A stretch of 64,000 nt of DNA, taken from Larkinella soli (GTDB lineage: Bacteria; Bacteroidota; Bacteroidia; Cytophagales; Spirosomataceae). This document shows, one piece after another, positions 10,101-18,981 of the stretch. The notes under the pieces were generated by a model, which was given only the letters and a program-made list of their open reading frames with translations, was not told the DNA's origin and made no database searches. The stretch spans positions 496,001-560,000 of the forward strand of contig NZ_QTJY01000002.1 in the NCBI RefSeq assembly GCF_003703975.1. The letters are read 5' to 3'. Position 1 is the first letter of the stretch, and each line of letters opens with the position of its first letter. Position numbers and translations under genes: made by a program.

Positions 10101-13100
10101 GCAGGCTCCGGCCGGTTGCCTGGGTATTCCAGAGGTACTTATATCCTTCCGGCTGCGCCGTCAGCACGATCGAATCGCCGTGACAGAGCACCGTTTTGTC
10201 GAAACTGACGGTAGGTTTGACCGAAATTCCCTGAATGGTAAGCTTGAGGGAAGCGAAAGCCGGCTTGCAACTCCCCGCTCCATCCGGATCGTTCGTCGTC
10301 AGGGTCAGTGTGACCGAGCCGGCCTGAATATCGGCTGTGGAGGGTTTGTAGGTAGCGTTCAACAGGCCCGGATTGTCAAAGACGCCCGTTCCGCTGCTCG
10401 TCCAGACGGCGCTCGTGGCGGCCCCGCCGATCACCCCGTTCAGTTTATAGTCCTTGGCGGCACAGATGAGGGCGTCGGAGCCGGCCGTAACGGAAGCCGG
10501 AGAGGTGGTGCAAAGAGGCACCTGGTTGCAGTTGCTGATGGTAACCACCACCTTCCCGGGCTGGCTGAAACATCCGTTTATCGTTTTTTCGAAAACATAA
10601 TACGTACCGGCCGGAACCGACCCGGGGGTGGCGACCTTTGCCGCCGGGTCGGGGGTGGTGCCGTTGTAAAACTCAACTACCCCGCTTGTCGTCGATACTG
10701 AACCGCCGACAGCCCTGTTAAGATCGGCGGTGGCAAAGGGGCAGACGTTCGAGATGTTCAGAGCCACCGGCGGCTTCACTTTGGGGTAAACCTTTACTAC
10801 CACCTCGTTGGACTTCCCACTCTTGCAGGATGCCGAATTACAGCAGGTGGCGGTATACGTGGCGGAAGTGGCCGGAGAAATGATCAGCTGCGGCCCGACC
10901 TGATTGTTGGACCAGACCACATAACCGCCGTCACAGCCCGAAGCCGTCAGGGTTACGGAGGCACCGAAGCATACCGTCCCGCTGGTTGCGGAAATAGTCG
11001 GGGACGCCGGCGAGCTGACTTTAACGGTATTCAGCGGAGATTTGTCGCTCACACAGCCCCCTTTGTTACAGGTGGCCCAGTAATCCGTCGTAGCCACCGG
11101 CTGGACGACAATACTGGTTCCCGTCGCGCCCGTCGACCACACCACCGTTCCCGGGCAGCCGACGGCCGTCAGTTCGGTCGTTTCACCCGGACAGATGACC
11201 GGTTTTGAGGCTGCGATGGTAGGTGCATACATCGTAATTACGGACACGCTTACCGGATCGGAGGCCTCACTCCGGCATTCCTCACTCTGCCGGCAAACCG
11301 CCGTATACGGTTTATGGGCAGTGATGTTGGTAAGAACGAGGCTGGTTCCGGTCATACCGTTTGACCAGAGGACCGTCCCGCCCGAACAACCGGTGGCGGT
11401 CAGCGTTACCGATCCGCCATAGCAAACCAAGGGGTCCGATGCCGACACCCGGGGAGCGGTCCCGGGGCAATCTCCTTTTACTTTGATGACGACGGTGGCG
11501 GGATCACTCAAACAGCCGTGAATTTTGCACTGGGCGAAATAACTGGTGGTAGCTGTGGGATTGACGGTGATACTGGTACCGGTCGCGCCGGTCGACCAGA
11601 TGATTTGCCCGCCGACGCATCCGGTGGCCGACAGCACCACCGCTTCTCCCGGCGTAATCTCGGTTTTTGAAGTCGTTACGACAGGCGGAACAGGCGTGCC
11701 TACTACGACCGTATAGGATTCCGACGGGTCGCTGGAACATTGCTCGCTCCGGCAGACGACTGAGTAGATCGTGGTCATGGAAGGCGAAACCACAATGCTG
11801 CCGGTGGTGGCTCCGTTCGACCAGAGGGGCGATCCTGTACAGCCTTCGACGGTCAGGCGGATTTCATCCCCGAGGCAGATCCTTCCCTCCGTGCATTTAC
11901 AGACCCGGATGGTCGGCTTTGGTGGAGTGTTCACCAGAACCGTCACTTTGGCCGGGTTGCCGTTGCATTGCTCGTTCATGCGGCAGGCGGCATGATATTC
12001 CGTTGAACTGGTAGGCGAAACGACCAGGCTGTTGCCCGTCGCACCGGTCGACCACACCACCGTTCCTGCCCCGCAGCCGGCGGCCGTCAGGGTAACCGGT
12101 TCTCCCTTGCAGACGGCCGTTGCGGAGGCCGTCAATGTCGGCACCGGAGCGTTGCTGTTGCTGACGTTGACCACGAGGGCATTGGAAACGCTGCTCAGAC
12201 AGTTATGGACTTTACAGGAAGCCGTGTAGGTAGTGGTATTACCGGGCATGACCGTAATAAGGCTGCCCTGCATATTATTCGACCAGACGATCGTGCCGCC
12301 TTCACATCCGAGGGCGGTCAGCTGCACGGCTTCCCCGGCACAGATCAGCGTCCGGGACGCTTTGATAATTGGTGCCGCCGGATTGACGACAACGACGGAA
12401 ACCGGCTGTGAAAGTTCACTCTGACAGCTTCCGATTTTGCAATAGGCACGGTAGGTGGTGTTGGCGGTCGGAGCCACACTGATGCTGCTACCCTGCAGAT
12501 TATTGGACCACAAGACGGTCCCCGAACAGCCCATCGCCGTCAACTGAACCTGGTTGCCCAGGCAGACGGTATCCGCACTGATGTCCACGGATGGCGGCTG
12601 CGGCTTCGAAACGGTTACGGTTCGGGCAGCCGATACCGGGCTGATGCAGGTACCCTGCCGGCACACCACCGTGTACGAGGTGGTTTGAGAAGGTGAAACG
12701 TCAATACTCGCCGTGGTTTGGCCGGTCGACCATTGAGGGATTCCGCTGCAATTTGAAATCGTCAGAACGGATTTTTCTCCCGGACAGATTTCCTCGTCGC
12801 TGACCGAAATCTGAGGTATCGGCAGCGGGCCGGAGTGGATGGTTACCTTCTGCGACGGCCCGCTGAGACAGTTGAGAATCCGGCAGTTGGCGTAGTAAGT
12901 GGTCGGGCTTTCCGGCGACACGACGATGACATTTCCGGTAACGCCGGTCGACCAGATGACCTTGCCTTCGCAGCCGGCGGCCGTCAGCGTGACGGACCCG
13001 CCTGCACAAATGGTATAGGAGTCGGCCGTAATGGTCGGGGGCTGTGGATTTGAAACCTTAATAATGATGGGCTTCGACGGCTTGCCGAGGCAGTTGCCGA

Positions 13101-13257
13101 CTTTGCATTGAGCCGTATAAGTAGTTGATACCGTCGGCGTTACAAGGACGGACGTTCCCGTTGAGCCGGTCGACCAGATGACGGTGCCGGTGCAGCCGTC
13201 CGCATGCAGGGCCACTTCGTCACCCGGACAGACGGAAGTCGTGGCACAGGTGATCAC
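7129..13257 (-). CDS. Giant repeat adhesin, C-terminal part, with gliding-motility C-terminal domain
   Basis: 2042 residues in this frame, but the ATG at 13257 is probably not a real start: it is the continuation of the gene at 13220-15478 after a frameshift at the C run (13298-13305). The part seen here has about 11 Ig-like repeats of roughly 75-80 residues. Each has a conserved pattern like C-G-x-x-V-x-L-T-A-x-G-C, then WS(T/N), and usually a second Cys pair. Around residues 850-1130 are less regular domains, then about five DUF11-like domains (pattern YQVTVKNYGN). The end is a CHU_C/gliding-motility-associated domain (IPEGFSPNGDHINDQF, then FNRWGHAVYRS), which targets the protein to type IX secretion. 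It is probably a surface adhesin like SprB. Downstream PorP and PorE-like genes fit this. Confidence 0.88.
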   Translation of the reverse strand: MITCATTSVCPGDEVALHADGCTGTVIWSTGSTGTSVLVTPTVSTTYTAQCKVGNCLGKPSKPIIIKVSNPQPPTITADSYTICAGGSVTLTAAGCEGKVIWSTGVTGNVIVVSPESPTTYYANCRILNCLSGPSQKVTIHSGPLPIPQISVSDEEICPGEKSVLTISNCSGIPQWSTGQTTASIDVSPSQTTSYTVVCRQGTCISPVSAARTVTVSKPQPPSVDISADTVCLGNQVQLTAMGCSGTVLWSNNLQGSSISVAPTANTTYRAYCKIGSCQSELSQPVSVVVVNPAAPIIKASRTLICAGEAVQLTALGCEGGTIVWSNNMQGSLITVMPGNTTTYTASCKVHNCLSSVSNALVVNVSNSNAPVPTLTASATAVCKGEPVTLTAAGCGAGTVVWSTGATGNSLVVSPTSSTEYHAACRMNEQCNGNPAKVTVLVNTPPKPTIRVCKCTEGRICLGDEIRLTVEGCTGSPLWSNGATTGSIVVSPSMTTIYSVVCRSEQCSSDPSESYTVVVGTPVPPVVTTSKTEITPGEAVVLSATGCVGGQIIWSTGATGTSITVNPTATTSYFAQCKIHGCLSDPATVVIKVKGDCPGTAPRVSASDPLVCYGGSVTLTATGCSGGTVLWSNGMTGTSLVLTNITAHKPYTAVCRQSEECRSEASDPVSVSVITMYAPTIAASKPVICPGETTELTAVGCPGTVVWSTGATGTSIVVQPVATTDYWATCNKGGCVSDKSPLNTVKVSSPASPTISATSGTVCFGASVTLTASGCDGGYVVWSNNQVGPQLIISPATSATYTATCCNSASCKSGKSNEVVVKVYPKVKPPVALNISNVCPFATADLNRAVGGSVSTTSGVVEFYNGTTPDPAAKVATPGSVPAGTYYVFEKTINGCFSQPGKVVVTISNCNQVPLCTTSPASVTAGSDALICAAKDYKLNGVIGGAATSAVWTSSGTGVFDNPGLLNATYKPSTADIQAGSVTLTLTTNDPDGAGSCKPAFASLKLTIQGISVKPTVSFDKTVLCHGDSIVLTAQPEGYKYLWNTQATGRSLLVKTGGAYSVQLVDGKGCTSLSSDPVSITVSGPIESPVAPMMARNTCPGHTVDLTELIESSPVTAGGRFEFRTGDKPASPIVIRPDSVGRGVFYAFERSLSGCYSAPTMIDVSVFDCNTDTCRTDMYVKVTADNLRPKVGETVTFTVKLGNKGRCAATHSDIRIILPSGLELVSPGNLVVDAHGHLGAWITILPENDEVSFHYKARLLTKGPISSLVEITYLDQVDPDLSNNKATVVIQDSTVAKAMVLGMAKALKGVEQKEETLYEFSYEINVTNYSDRDARRVQVNDDVQSVFDPHVIESVQVMPEHPALIRVNSAYTGRVGHSQLLDTASVVKAGTTERIVLKVQVRLHPDGSLTKTFMNQAYLVAKLDTLTLEDQSTNGKKADPDNDGNPNNNSEPTPARFDSPPASQIGVALAVAGVEQRVDSSYNVTYQVTVKNYGNTPLKNVQLSDSLIAAFHTPTQFTVVSPPSVGTNSTLKPNAGYDGHGVAALLDSTVSSLPVGAQDTVRITVNIKPNGKMGPFYTQVVGEGKYGDTLVTDLSNNGFNPHPVGSIPTGLRFDLPPSLLGVAKAVEKLEDLGNGAYQITYRIRLKNMGGDELRKVKVIDDLGKAFGQEVLIGPGKPKITADAGLTVDTTYTGQGMLTNLLVDSLSTLPGGTSRNITLTVRVDVRNSRTRRFDNTAVAGALLQGGAMVADTSTAGSNPDPDNDLDPRNNSVPTMVTLPGLSAEPKIGAALAVRDTTLQPDGTYKVGYQVIVRNYSGIDLTSVQLQKRLSEVFNTTSGASFTVTHPIRVSAGTQLLVNEQFDGEAQPGLLKSGSKLPAGRSDTLLVEVRVRTDGRSAPYLSRVYATALAGSDTVTDLSTDGFNPDINGNNDPTEEFEKVPTPLLLKGSAEELIIPEGFSPNGDHINDQFVIRNTGGAKVILEVFNRWGHAVYRSEDYRNDWDGTTNTGLRVGSASKGVPDGTYFYVIRLSDGRRFIRFMTINR

Positions 13258-15478
13258 CGGCGGCAGAACGCTTCCATCGGGACAGGAACAACTGGAAGGG
13301 GGGGGAAACCGCGATGGTAACCGTCCGGGTAAGGGTGCAGTTCGGACCCCCGCTATCGCTAACGATTACCGTATACGTAGTAGCACTGGTTATATTTCCG
13401 GCGGTGACGCTGCTTCCGCTCGAAGCCGACAAACCGGGTCCCGCCCATAGAAAGCTTAGATTTCCTGTGCCCCCGGCGGTTACCGACAGCGTCACGCTTC
13501 CGCCGGAACAGACCGCCGGTTGAGAAGCGGAAACCGTAGCCGACAGATTACAGGGCTGTACCGGGGGCGGGCAGGTGCCGACCACGACACTGGTAGTGGC
13601 CGTCGCAGTACAACCTTCTGTGTTGGTGACTACCACCGTGTAATTGCCGGAATGCATAGCGGTGGCTAAAGAAATTTCGGGATTCTGCAGGTTGCTCGTA
13701 AAACCGTTCGGCCCTTTCCACACATAAGAAGCTCCCCCTGAAGCACTTAAGTTTATCTTCGCCGAAAGGCTGGTTGCTGGAGGGGCTCCTGCACAAACGG
13801 TTGAACTGGTCGCAGAGGCTACAGGTGGTGTACACCCGCAGGGTTTGACGATCACAGGCGAGGTGGCGGCTTTGGAAATACAGCCATTCGGACTGGTAAC
13901 GGTTACGGTGTAACTGCCGCCATGAGTCGTCTGAGCACCTGTGACGGTTACGCTTTGCCCCGAAGAATAAAACCCGTTCGGACCATTCCAGATATAAGCA
14001 AGAGGCCCGGGGGCGCCCGTGGCGGTTGCCGACAGGCTGAAGCTGCCTCCGATACAGGCGCCGGCACTGCCGGCTTGGGCCACGATTACCGGTTTGGGCA
14101 GAACGGAAAGGGTGGTAATAGCGGTTCCGCTGCAACCGGCCGCTCCCGTTACGACCACCGTGTAACTGCCGGCATAGGCAATGGTAGCTTCCGGAATGAC
14201 CAGATTCTGCTGCGAGCTGGTAAACCCGTTGGGACCGTACCATCGGTAAGAGGCCGCCCCGGCCGTGGCCGACATCAAGATGGGGTTCCCTTCGCACACC
14301 GGACTATTGCAGGTCGCAGTCGGCAGGGTTCCGATGGAAACCGTCGTTCCGGCCGACGTCGTACAGTTGGCAGCGTCGGTAACTTTAACGGAATAAACGC
14401 CGGCATTAGCCGTTGTGGCTACGGGAATGGTCGGATTCTGGCTGGTACTGGCAAAACCGTTCGGCCCCGACCAGACATACTGGTAAGGGCCGGTGCCGTT
14501 CTGAATGGACGCACTCAGGCTTAGCGGCCCCGCTTCACAGGTTGAAGAAGCGTTGACATTCACCGCCAGCCCGCACGCCGGCCCCGGGATCACTTCAATG
14601 GGGCAGCACCCTCCTACGGGGCAACTGCCCATCGTTCCGGTAAATGCATAAACACCGGGCGACTTGATTATCAGGGTACTTCCGCTGGCCACCGCCTGAT
14701 CGGCCGCAAACTGGGTCTGACCATTCCGTGTCCACTGGACGGCCGTTACATTGATCGGTATGGTTACCGTATATTCTTCGCCCGCATACCAGTGGATCGG
14801 TACCGTGAAACAGGTAAGTGCGATGTCGTCTTCGGATAGAATATGATTGTTGGGCGTGGAATTGGGATCGGTGCCCTGCATGGCGATGATTTCTGCCGCA
14901 TTGAACCAGACGCCCCTTTCGATTACTTTAGCTTTCAGTTCCAGAACGGCGGAATCGCCGGCGGCAATCGTTCCGATGTTCCAGATTCCGCTGCCGGATG
15001 AAAACGTAAAGGAACCGGTTCCCCGCAGAATTGAATGACCGGTGTAACCGGCTCCTGCTGCCAGATCATCTTTAACGACGACCCCACCGGCAGCCGACTG
15101 GCCGTCATTGGCAACTACGACCGTGTAAGTGATGATATCATTCAGGCCGGGGTGCGAATGACTCACCTTCTTATGAAGATATAAATTCGGCTGAGCCGTC
15201 TGACCGGCTACCGCAGCGGCATAAAGCAAACCGACCAGAAATGAACTGAAAAAAGCTGCCGGTCTTCCGGCCTTCCAATTTTTTAATTGCAATGCCAAAC
15301 AAATGAAGACCTCAACAATGAAGGAATGGCTCCGCCGGCGTTCCGAACCGCCGGATAGGGTCACGGTGCGGTCATGCAGATGTCTGCCGATGGGGTAGTT
15401 TTTTCCAGAAGGGATGGTTACTGAATCCGGTGTAGCTGTTCTGTTCATCTGCATAGCTATTAATTCACTCTCCGACAA
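13220..15478 (-). CDS. Giant repeat adhesin, N-terminal part (truncated by frameshift)
   Basis: 752 residues in this frame. The first 60 or so residues look untranslated. A signal peptide (QLKNWKAGRPAAFFSSFLVG, ending near VAGQ) starts at an in-frame TTG at 15292, which is the more likely start. After it come a DUF11 domain (NLYLHKKVSHSHPGLNDIIT) and about five Ig/PKD-like repeats with the recurring pattern W-x-GPNGF and a pair of cysteines. The frame ends with about 35 residues (from QLFLSRWKR) that fit no repeat. Removing one C from the run of eight joins it to the 7129-13257 frame and restores a normal linker (SSCSCPDGSVLPPVITC). The joined protein would be about 2720 residues from the TTG. 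Confidence 0.85.
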   Translation of the reverse strand: MSESELIAMQMNRTATPDSVTIPSGKNYPIGRHLHDRTVTLSGGSERRRSHSFIVEVFICLALQLKNWKAGRPAAFFSSFLVGLLYAAAVAGQTAQPNLYLHKKVSHSHPGLNDIITYTVVVANDGQSAAGGVVVKDDLAAGAGYTGHSILRGTGSFTFSSGSGIWNIGTIAAGDSAVLELKAKVIERGVWFNAAEIIAMQGTDPNSTPNNHILSEDDIALTCFTVPIHWYAGEEYTVTIPINVTAVQWTRNGQTQFAADQAVASGSTLIIKSPGVYAFTGTMGSCPVGGCCPIEVIPGPACGLAVNVNASSTCEAGPLSLSASIQNGTGPYQYVWSGPNGFASTSQNPTIPVATTANAGVYSVKVTDAANCTTSAGTTVSIGTLPTATCNSPVCEGNPILMSATAGAASYRWYGPNGFTSSQQNLVIPEATIAYAGSYTVVVTGAAGCSGTAITTLSVLPKPVIVAQAGSAGACIGGSFSLSATATGAPGPLAYIWNGPNGFYSSGQSVTVTGAQTTHGGSYTVTVTSPNGCISKAATSPVIVKPCGCTPPVASATSSTVCAGAPPATSLSAKINLSASGGASYVWKGPNGFTSNLQNPEISLATAMHSGNYTVVVTNTEGCTATATTSVVVGTCPPPVQPCNLSATVSASQPAVCSGGSVTLSVTAGGTGNLSFLWAGPGLSASSGSSVTAGNITSATTYTVIVSDSGGPNCTLTRTVTIAVSPPFQLFLSRWKRSAAGDHLCHDFRLSG
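13298..13305 (-). other. Frameshifting run of eight C (coding strand) in the adhesin gene
   Basis: The plus strand has eight G in a row, so the adhesin mRNA reads eight C. The upstream frame enters as V-S-P-P-F and runs out about 80 bases later. With seven C (or ten) the reading continues as V-S-P-P-S-S-C-S-C-P-D-G and joins the repeat domains without any loss. The join is exact: protein patterns on both sides are typical of the same family. It may be a sequencing error in a homopolymer, a true inactivating mutation, or a slippage site that switches the adhesin on and off. Confidence 0.9.
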
Positions 15479-15611
15479 TCTTCGCTATTCAGCATAGTGT
15501 GCCTGTCTTTCTGACTTCATAAGCCGAAAAAAGTCACGTGCTGAGGAGGAGGATTCGTTGAAAAGTTTTATAGCTGTGCGCTACTTCCTGAAAACGGGGA
15601 ATTAAAAACAA
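15293..15611. other. Upstream region of the adhesin gene
   Basis: About 320 bases between the likely TTG start of the adhesin and the terminator of the next minus-strand gene. The minus strand stays open from 15478, but the encoded peptide (rich in S, R, H) resembles no protein start. No clear TAnnTTTG promoter with a matching TTG box was found. It probably holds the adhesin promoter and leader. Confidence 0.4.
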
Positions 15612-15637
15612 AAAGCCCCTGACTGAGCAGGGGCTTT
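15612..15637 (-). terminator. Rho-independent terminator after the 15659-18886 gene
   Basis: A perfect 10-base stem (AAAGCCCCTG / CAGGGGCTTT) with a 6-base loop. On the minus strand it is followed by TTTTTGTTTTT. It starts 21 bases after the stop codon of the TolB-like/barrel gene, so it ends that transcript and separates it from the adhesin operon. Confidence 0.9.
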
Positions 15638-15658
15638 CATTCATGAATATATTTTTTC

Positions 15659-18600
15659 TTAAAAATCGTACCCTAAGGTCAGATAAGCGACGGGCTTCCC
15701 GACCACGTTGTTCTCGACGCCCCAGGCATAATCGAACTTGACGTAATAACCGAAAAGCATTGTCCGGGCACCAGCACCGTATCCGAGCAGGAACGGATTC
15801 TTGAAGTTGGTCACGGTGGCCCGGAACGGATCGCCGTTTCCTCCCACCACTTCCGTGTTCAGGCTGTTCTGGCGGCTGAAGGGCCCCTTGCCGGCCCAGG
15901 CCGTCCCGATGTCCGAAAAGGCTACCAGCTGGAAATTCCGCAGAAAGTTCGACGTGACCGGCCCGCGGTGCAGGAATCGGATCAGCGGCAGCCGCACCTC
16001 GGCGTTCGCCAGCATATAGCTCGTCCCGGTCAGTTTTCCCAGCCGGAAGCCCCGCAGCGGAGCCGCCAGATCCAGGAAGAAGACGTCCCGGTTGTCGCGG
16101 GTCGGCGACAGGACCAGCGGGTTGCTGGCCGTGTTCTCCTTCACGCCTTCCGAAATCCCGATCCAGTTCTCCATCCCGCCGAGGGTAGCCTTTTTGGGTG
16201 CCGGACCGGCCGAATGGCTTCCGGAAAGACGCAGGGCCACGATCATGTCGCGGTGGATTTTCTGGTAATGCCGCAGATCGATCGAGAGCCGGTCGAAGCT
16301 GCCGGCACCCCGCTTGACGCCGTTTTCGATCCGTTCGGTCAGACCGACGTAGTTTTCGTATTTGATTTTGAACCGCGTTCCTTCGATCATGTTCATCCCG
16401 TTCAGGTTCGTATTGTCAAACACGAACTCGGCCCGCGCCCCGGTGTAGTCGGACGAACTGCCGCCCACCTGAAGCAGATCGAGGTAACGGGTGACGATGT
16501 AGAACGGCGCCAGGGTAAACCGGCTGTTGACCGAAAGAGGGTAGGAAGCCGAAACCGTCACCTTGTTGAACCGGTATTTCTGATACTGCCCTTCCTCGGA
16601 GAAGATCGTCTTCCGGTCGAAGCGGGCACTGTAGTCGATGCGGTCGACCAGTTTGTTGTATTCGGCGAAAAGGTCGCTGTTGCGCAGGTTTGTGGTGATG
16701 AACAGACCGGCTTTAATGATATGGTTTTCCAGCAGGTCGTTCATCGTCAGCGACTGGAAGTAGCCGAAACCCCGGATGGGGTCGATCCGCCAGTCGGAAC
16801 TGGCGTCACTGGCCACGAACAGACCCTGGTAATTGAACGGCCCCCGGATGGTGACGTTCTCCCGGCGACGGCTGCGCGGCACCACGACCGAAGCGGTGGT
16901 CCCGGGAGTTGTCCGGCGTTGTTTGTATTCGATGGATTTGGCTACGTCGGGGTCGAACTGATACTGGTCGGTATCCACTTCGCCGGGGTTCAGCTTCATC
17001 GACTGCGTTACCGCCGTTGAATCGACGGTTCGGTTGCCGGTCGAAGGCGCGGCTGTGGCGGCCGGTGCTGCGGGAGTCGTTTCGGGTTTGGGCGGCTCCA
17101 GAACCGTAGCCCGCCGGGTCAGCGGCAGCTGCAGCGACTGGCTCAGATTGACTTTCGAGCGGAAGCCGATGACTTCGGCCCCGTCTTTCAGCTGGCTGTA
17201 GACCATGGCCCCCGAAGTGGTGTTGAGATCATATCGGTGAATACCCTGGCTGAAACCCGTAATCGTTTGTCGGACACCGGTTTCCCTGTCCAGACGAACC
17301 AGGTTCTGCACCCCGGATGCGTCGTCCAGATAAAAGATCGTGTTTTCACTGGCGGCCGTCGGACGAAGGGCTACCCCCAGCGAATCGGTCAGGCGGGCGA
17401 CGGCCTCGGCCCGGGGCGCTCCCTCGTGCAGGAACAGGCTGAGCTGATTCCGGATGGTTTTGTAATTCCCTTTATCGATCCCGAGCGAGTCCATCCGGCG
17501 GTTGGAAGAGAATACTATCTGCCGGCTCCGGCCGACAAACTGGGGATACAGATCGTCGTACAGATCGTTGGTAAGCTGCTGGACCGTACCGCGACCGATG
17601 CTGTACAGATACAGGTCGTTCTGCCCCCGGCGGTCGGCGCTGAATACCAGAGCGGAGCCGTCCTCCGAAGCATCCATGTCGATGACCTGGCTGACGCCCC
17701 GGACGATCTGCTTCTGCTTCAGTTTCGGCTTTTTATCCAGCTCGGAGTAGATGTATAGACGCATTTGCCCCTGTTCTTCGGTCAGCACCAGAAGATTATC
17801 CCGCTGCCAGGCCACCAGCGGGGTGGCCAGCCGAACCGGGGATTCATCCTGCTTGTAACCGCCTTTCCGGATCACGGTCTTTTTCTGGTTCTGCGTGTTG
17901 ACCAGCGTCACCTCGAACTTGCCGCGCCAGGCGGTACCGTAGGCAATGTAATTCTGGTTGGGGCTGAGCCGGAGGCTGGTCAGTTGGGCCGGGTCCTTCT
18001 GGGTCGAAACCGTCAGACGGAACGTGTCTTCCCCGCCCTTGTTGGCTTCGGCCACCGGCCGGGCCATGGAGGAATAGAATTCCCGCCATTCGCGCAGGAA
18101 CCGGCTGTAGGGAACGCCCAGCGTGCTGGCGATGCTGTTCTGCTCGTTGCGGATGATGCGGGTCAGGTTCAGGATGTTGGATATATTGTCCTTTCCATAC
18201 CGCTCGGCAATATAATTCCAGATGGAGTGCCCCACCCGCATGGCCTCATCGCCGGTCAGGGTCGACGGTTTGCGGACGGGCCGGGTCAGGGCCACATCCC
18301 GCATGTAGTCATCCATTTCCGTACTCCAGCCCTCGGCGATGTAGGAGGCAATACCGGGCATGTACCATTCCGGCAGCGACAGCAGCAGCGAGCTTTGCAG
18401 GGCGTCCTTCAGGCTGCCGCCGTACAGCATATCGTATACGAACAGCAGCGACACCTCGCGGATCAGCTGTTTGCGGAAGCTGACCTGATCGCCGGTAAAA
18501 GCGAGTTCGAGCCGGGATTTGGACAGGGAAAGTTCCTTGTAGTTCGTTCCGCTGGCGGCACTCAGACCAATGTTGCTCTGGGCCAGTTCCTGCGGAGAGT

Positions 18601-18886
18601 TATAAATAAAAACCTTGATGCGGTTGTAGGGCGTGTAGCCCAGTACCTCGGTGATCCGGTCGAAGTCGGTTTCGGCGTACTGGGCGGCCAGGTTGGCGAT
18701 CTGGTTGCCTTCCTGGTAAAAGTAGATTTCAAAATTGGAGGTTTTGATCACCTTCCAGTCAAACTTGCGGTATTGAATGCGGTTGCGACCGAACTGCTCC
18801 TGGGAAGGGTAGTTCTGGGCCACCGCCACATTCATGATCAGCATCAATCCGGCTATCCAATGTATACGTTGCTTACTCATATGCAA
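15659..18886 (-). CDS. Peptidase-MA-like/TolB-propeller/outer-membrane barrel fusion protein
   Basis: 1075 residues, with a signal peptide ending at VAVAQ (the ATG at 18880 is an equally possible start). Residues about 40-270 resemble the peptidase MA-like domain (TSNFEIYFYQEGNQIANLA; PEWYMPGIASYIAEGW), but no HExxH zinc site is visible, so it is probably not a working protease. Residues about 290-560 form a TolB/PD40-type propeller (ALVFSADRRGQNDLYLYS). A proline/alanine-rich linker follows near residue 610, and the last 350 residues look like a BamA/surface-antigen barrel ending in aromatic YDF. It likely sits in the outer membrane facing the periplasm. Such proteins are widespread in Cytophagales, function unknown. 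Single-gene unit with its own terminator. Confidence 0.8.
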   Translation of the reverse strand: MHMSKQRIHWIAGLMLIMNVAVAQNYPSQEQFGRNRIQYRKFDWKVIKTSNFEIYFYQEGNQIANLAAQYAETDFDRITEVLGYTPYNRIKVFIYNSPQELAQSNIGLSAASGTNYKELSLSKSRLELAFTGDQVSFRKQLIREVSLLFVYDMLYGGSLKDALQSSLLLSLPEWYMPGIASYIAEGWSTEMDDYMRDVALTRPVRKPSTLTGDEAMRVGHSIWNYIAERYGKDNISNILNLTRIIRNEQNSIASTLGVPYSRFLREWREFYSSMARPVAEANKGGEDTFRLTVSTQKDPAQLTSLRLSPNQNYIAYGTAWRGKFEVTLVNTQNQKKTVIRKGGYKQDESPVRLATPLVAWQRDNLLVLTEEQGQMRLYIYSELDKKPKLKQKQIVRGVSQVIDMDASEDGSALVFSADRRGQNDLYLYSIGRGTVQQLTNDLYDDLYPQFVGRSRQIVFSSNRRMDSLGIDKGNYKTIRNQLSLFLHEGAPRAEAVARLTDSLGVALRPTAASENTIFYLDDASGVQNLVRLDRETGVRQTITGFSQGIHRYDLNTTSGAMVYSQLKDGAEVIGFRSKVNLSQSLQLPLTRRATVLEPPKPETTPAAPAATAAPSTGNRTVDSTAVTQSMKLNPGEVDTDQYQFDPDVAKSIEYKQRRTTPGTTASVVVPRSRRRENVTIRGPFNYQGLFVASDASSDWRIDPIRGFGYFQSLTMNDLLENHIIKAGLFITTNLRNSDLFAEYNKLVDRIDYSARFDRKTIFSEEGQYQKYRFNKVTVSASYPLSVNSRFTLAPFYIVTRYLDLLQVGGSSSDYTGARAEFVFDNTNLNGMNMIEGTRFKIKYENYVGLTERIENGVKRGAGSFDRLSIDLRHYQKIHRDMIVALRLSGSHSAGPAPKKATLGGMENWIGISEGVKENTASNPLVLSPTRDNRDVFFLDLAAPLRGFRLGKLTGTSYMLANAEVRLPLIRFLHRGPVTSNFLRNFQLVAFSDIGTAWAGKGPFSRQNSLNTEVVGGNGDPFRATVTNFKNPFLLGYGAGARTMLFGYYVKFDYAWGVENNVVGKPVAYLTLGYDF

Positions 18887-18981
18887 CCCGTGTAATGGTA
18901 TAATTTTAATTCAGCGATTTCGGACCGGAGCGTTTTATAACTGGCAGAGAATTAATCCGATCTTTATCGACAAGGTCCTTT

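Noticed and set aside
7129-15478. CRISPR array or tandem DNA repeats in the adhesin region
   Set aside because: The repeated pattern is at protein level only; the DNA units are diverged and have no spacer-repeat structure.
16000-18895. Open frames on the plus strand between 15968 and 18895
   Set aside because: They are antisense to the peptidase-MA/TolB/barrel gene, whose signal peptide and domains are clear.
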